From NCBI GenBank assembly GCA_963722575.1, contig CAVRNR010000005.1:748289-812288 (forward strand): a DNA stretch of 64,000 nt, written 5' to 3'. Below, piece by piece: positions 63,547 through 64,000 of the stretch. Within the stretch, counting starts at the first letter, position 1, and each line of letters begins with the position of its first letter. The stretch comes from Fen-178 sp963722575. Its GTDB lineage: Bacteria; Acidobacteriota; Terriglobia; Bryobacterales; Bryobacteraceae. Both the position numbers and the translations under genes were made by a program. The notes beneath the pieces were generated by a model. The model was not told the DNA's origin and ran no database searches. It saw only the letters and a program-made list of their open reading frames with translations.

Positions 63547-63933
63547 CTATGGATGGACGCAACGAGAGGCCTGGGTGGGCGACGATGTGGTGCTTTTGCC
63601 ATATAGATCAAGCCGATTCTGCTTCCGACACGCTGCCCAAGCCTTCTCAAGGGCGTATATCGGCTTAGAAGGGGCGATACCGAATCGAGAAAGCGACAAG
63701 ATCATGGCACGAACACTGACGTGAGGATCTGCGCCTTCGCCAACATGCCCGCAATGCGGGCATCTAAGGATAGGGGGATGGATGTGGCGCTCGGATCGAA
63801 TTCGTTGAAGCATCGCATCCAGGTCATCGCGCAGGTCGATGATTGCGTCGAAGGACATGCCCTCCAGCCAGTGGGAGCGCAGGTTCTCGATCATTTCCGG
63901 AAACCAAACTCTTTGCGCATCGCCTCCAGCCAT
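63547..63933 (-). CDS. zinc-ribbon hypothetical protein
   Basis: 128 aa. A helical first part (FPEMIENLRSHWLEGMSFDAIIDLRDDLDAMLQRIRSERHI) is followed by a zinc-ribbon CxxC pair (LRCPHCGHVGEGADPHVSVRAMILSLSRFGI). The first Cys pair is clear; a second pair is not. I do not recognise the family. It precedes the AcrVA2-like gene on the same strand by 139 bp, so it may be part of the same unit. Right of it only 67 bp remain in the window. Confidence 0.6.
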   Translation of the reverse strand: MAGGDAQRVWFPEMIENLRSHWLEGMSFDAIIDLRDDLDAMLQRIRSERHIHPPILRCPHCGHVGEGADPHVSVRAMILSLSRFGIAPSKPIYALEKAWAACRKQNRLDLYGKSTTSSPTQASRCVHP

Positions 63934-64000
63934 TTCTGAACCATTGTAGTGCCGCTCCGCGGCTCCTATTAGACCAAAGGTCGGGCTTGCCTCTTCCCCC

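Overview
The window is G+C-rich Gram-negative bacterial chromosome. It carries an LPS-assembly LptD, a Pal lipoprotein, an IPTL-type C-terminal sorting tail, many Tat-like or Sec-signalled enzymes, TIM-barrel sugar isomerases, fused membrane/spermidine-synthase-like proteins, DUF362, AmmeMemoRadiSam genes and an S55 peptidase. Together these suggest an Acidobacteriota member of the Solibacter/Bryobacter type; this is inferred from gene content, and no rRNA gene is present to confirm it.

Layout. 1-2364: 5' part of a large HD plus Hsp90/GHKL-type ATPase gene running off the left edge. 2.6-6 kb: Fpg/Nei glycosylase, a HicBA toxin-antitoxin pair and a primase-associated-type P-loop ATPase with strong coding-strand pyrimidine bias. 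6.3-10 kb: DUF362, an AmmeMemoRadiSam radical-SAM enzyme and a Memo-AMMECR1 fusion, tightly packed. 9.9-19.4 kb: two fused membrane/spermidine-synthase-like proteins, a TIM-barrel isomerase, DUF2147, tRNA-Arg followed by a DUF2075 helicase-nuclease, an esterase and a YbaK-like deacylase. 19.4-23 kb: pectin/uronate genes (GH28, tagaturonate epimerase, IolB/KduI). 23-31.5 kb: a LuxR-type two-component pair, Pal, a ClC-CBS-TPR fusion, DUF3300, a tandem UspA and a PRC-barrel protein. 31.9-35.6 kb: a frameshifted DUF389 gene, an Na+/H+ antiporter and a DUF4159 gene remnant. 36.5-39.5 kb: an IPTL-tailed secreted protein and an intact IS1634-type element with inverted repeats. 39.6-47.7 kb: LptD, an RDD protein, Pgi, an FkbM methyltransferase, tRNA-Leu, an isomerase and an amidohydrolase. 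47.8-49.6 kb: a compact restriction-modification cassette (ribbon-helix-helix protein, methylase, putative endonuclease) just upstream of rpmB. 49.9-54.5 kb: DinB, a beta-propeller protein and an S55 peptidase.

From the initiator tRNA-Met at 54.5 kb to the right edge the window looks like an integrated island. It has a tyrosine integrase, an excisionase-like protein, an alpha/alpha-toroid protein coupled to a second DUF362 protein, gene fragments, an IS630 remnant, a DUF4062 protein, an AcrVA2-like protein and a zinc-ribbon protein.

A family of double-hairpin repeats ending in CCCCACA (mirror GTGGGGCAGG) is scattered through the chromosomal part. One copy lies inside the signal-peptide region of the GH28 gene. 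The most promising leads are the truncated HD/Hsp90-ATPase gene, the DUF362/AmmeMemoRadiSam cluster with export signals, the toroid-DUF362 pair on the tRNA-Met island, and the AcrVA2-like/DUF4062 neighbourhood.
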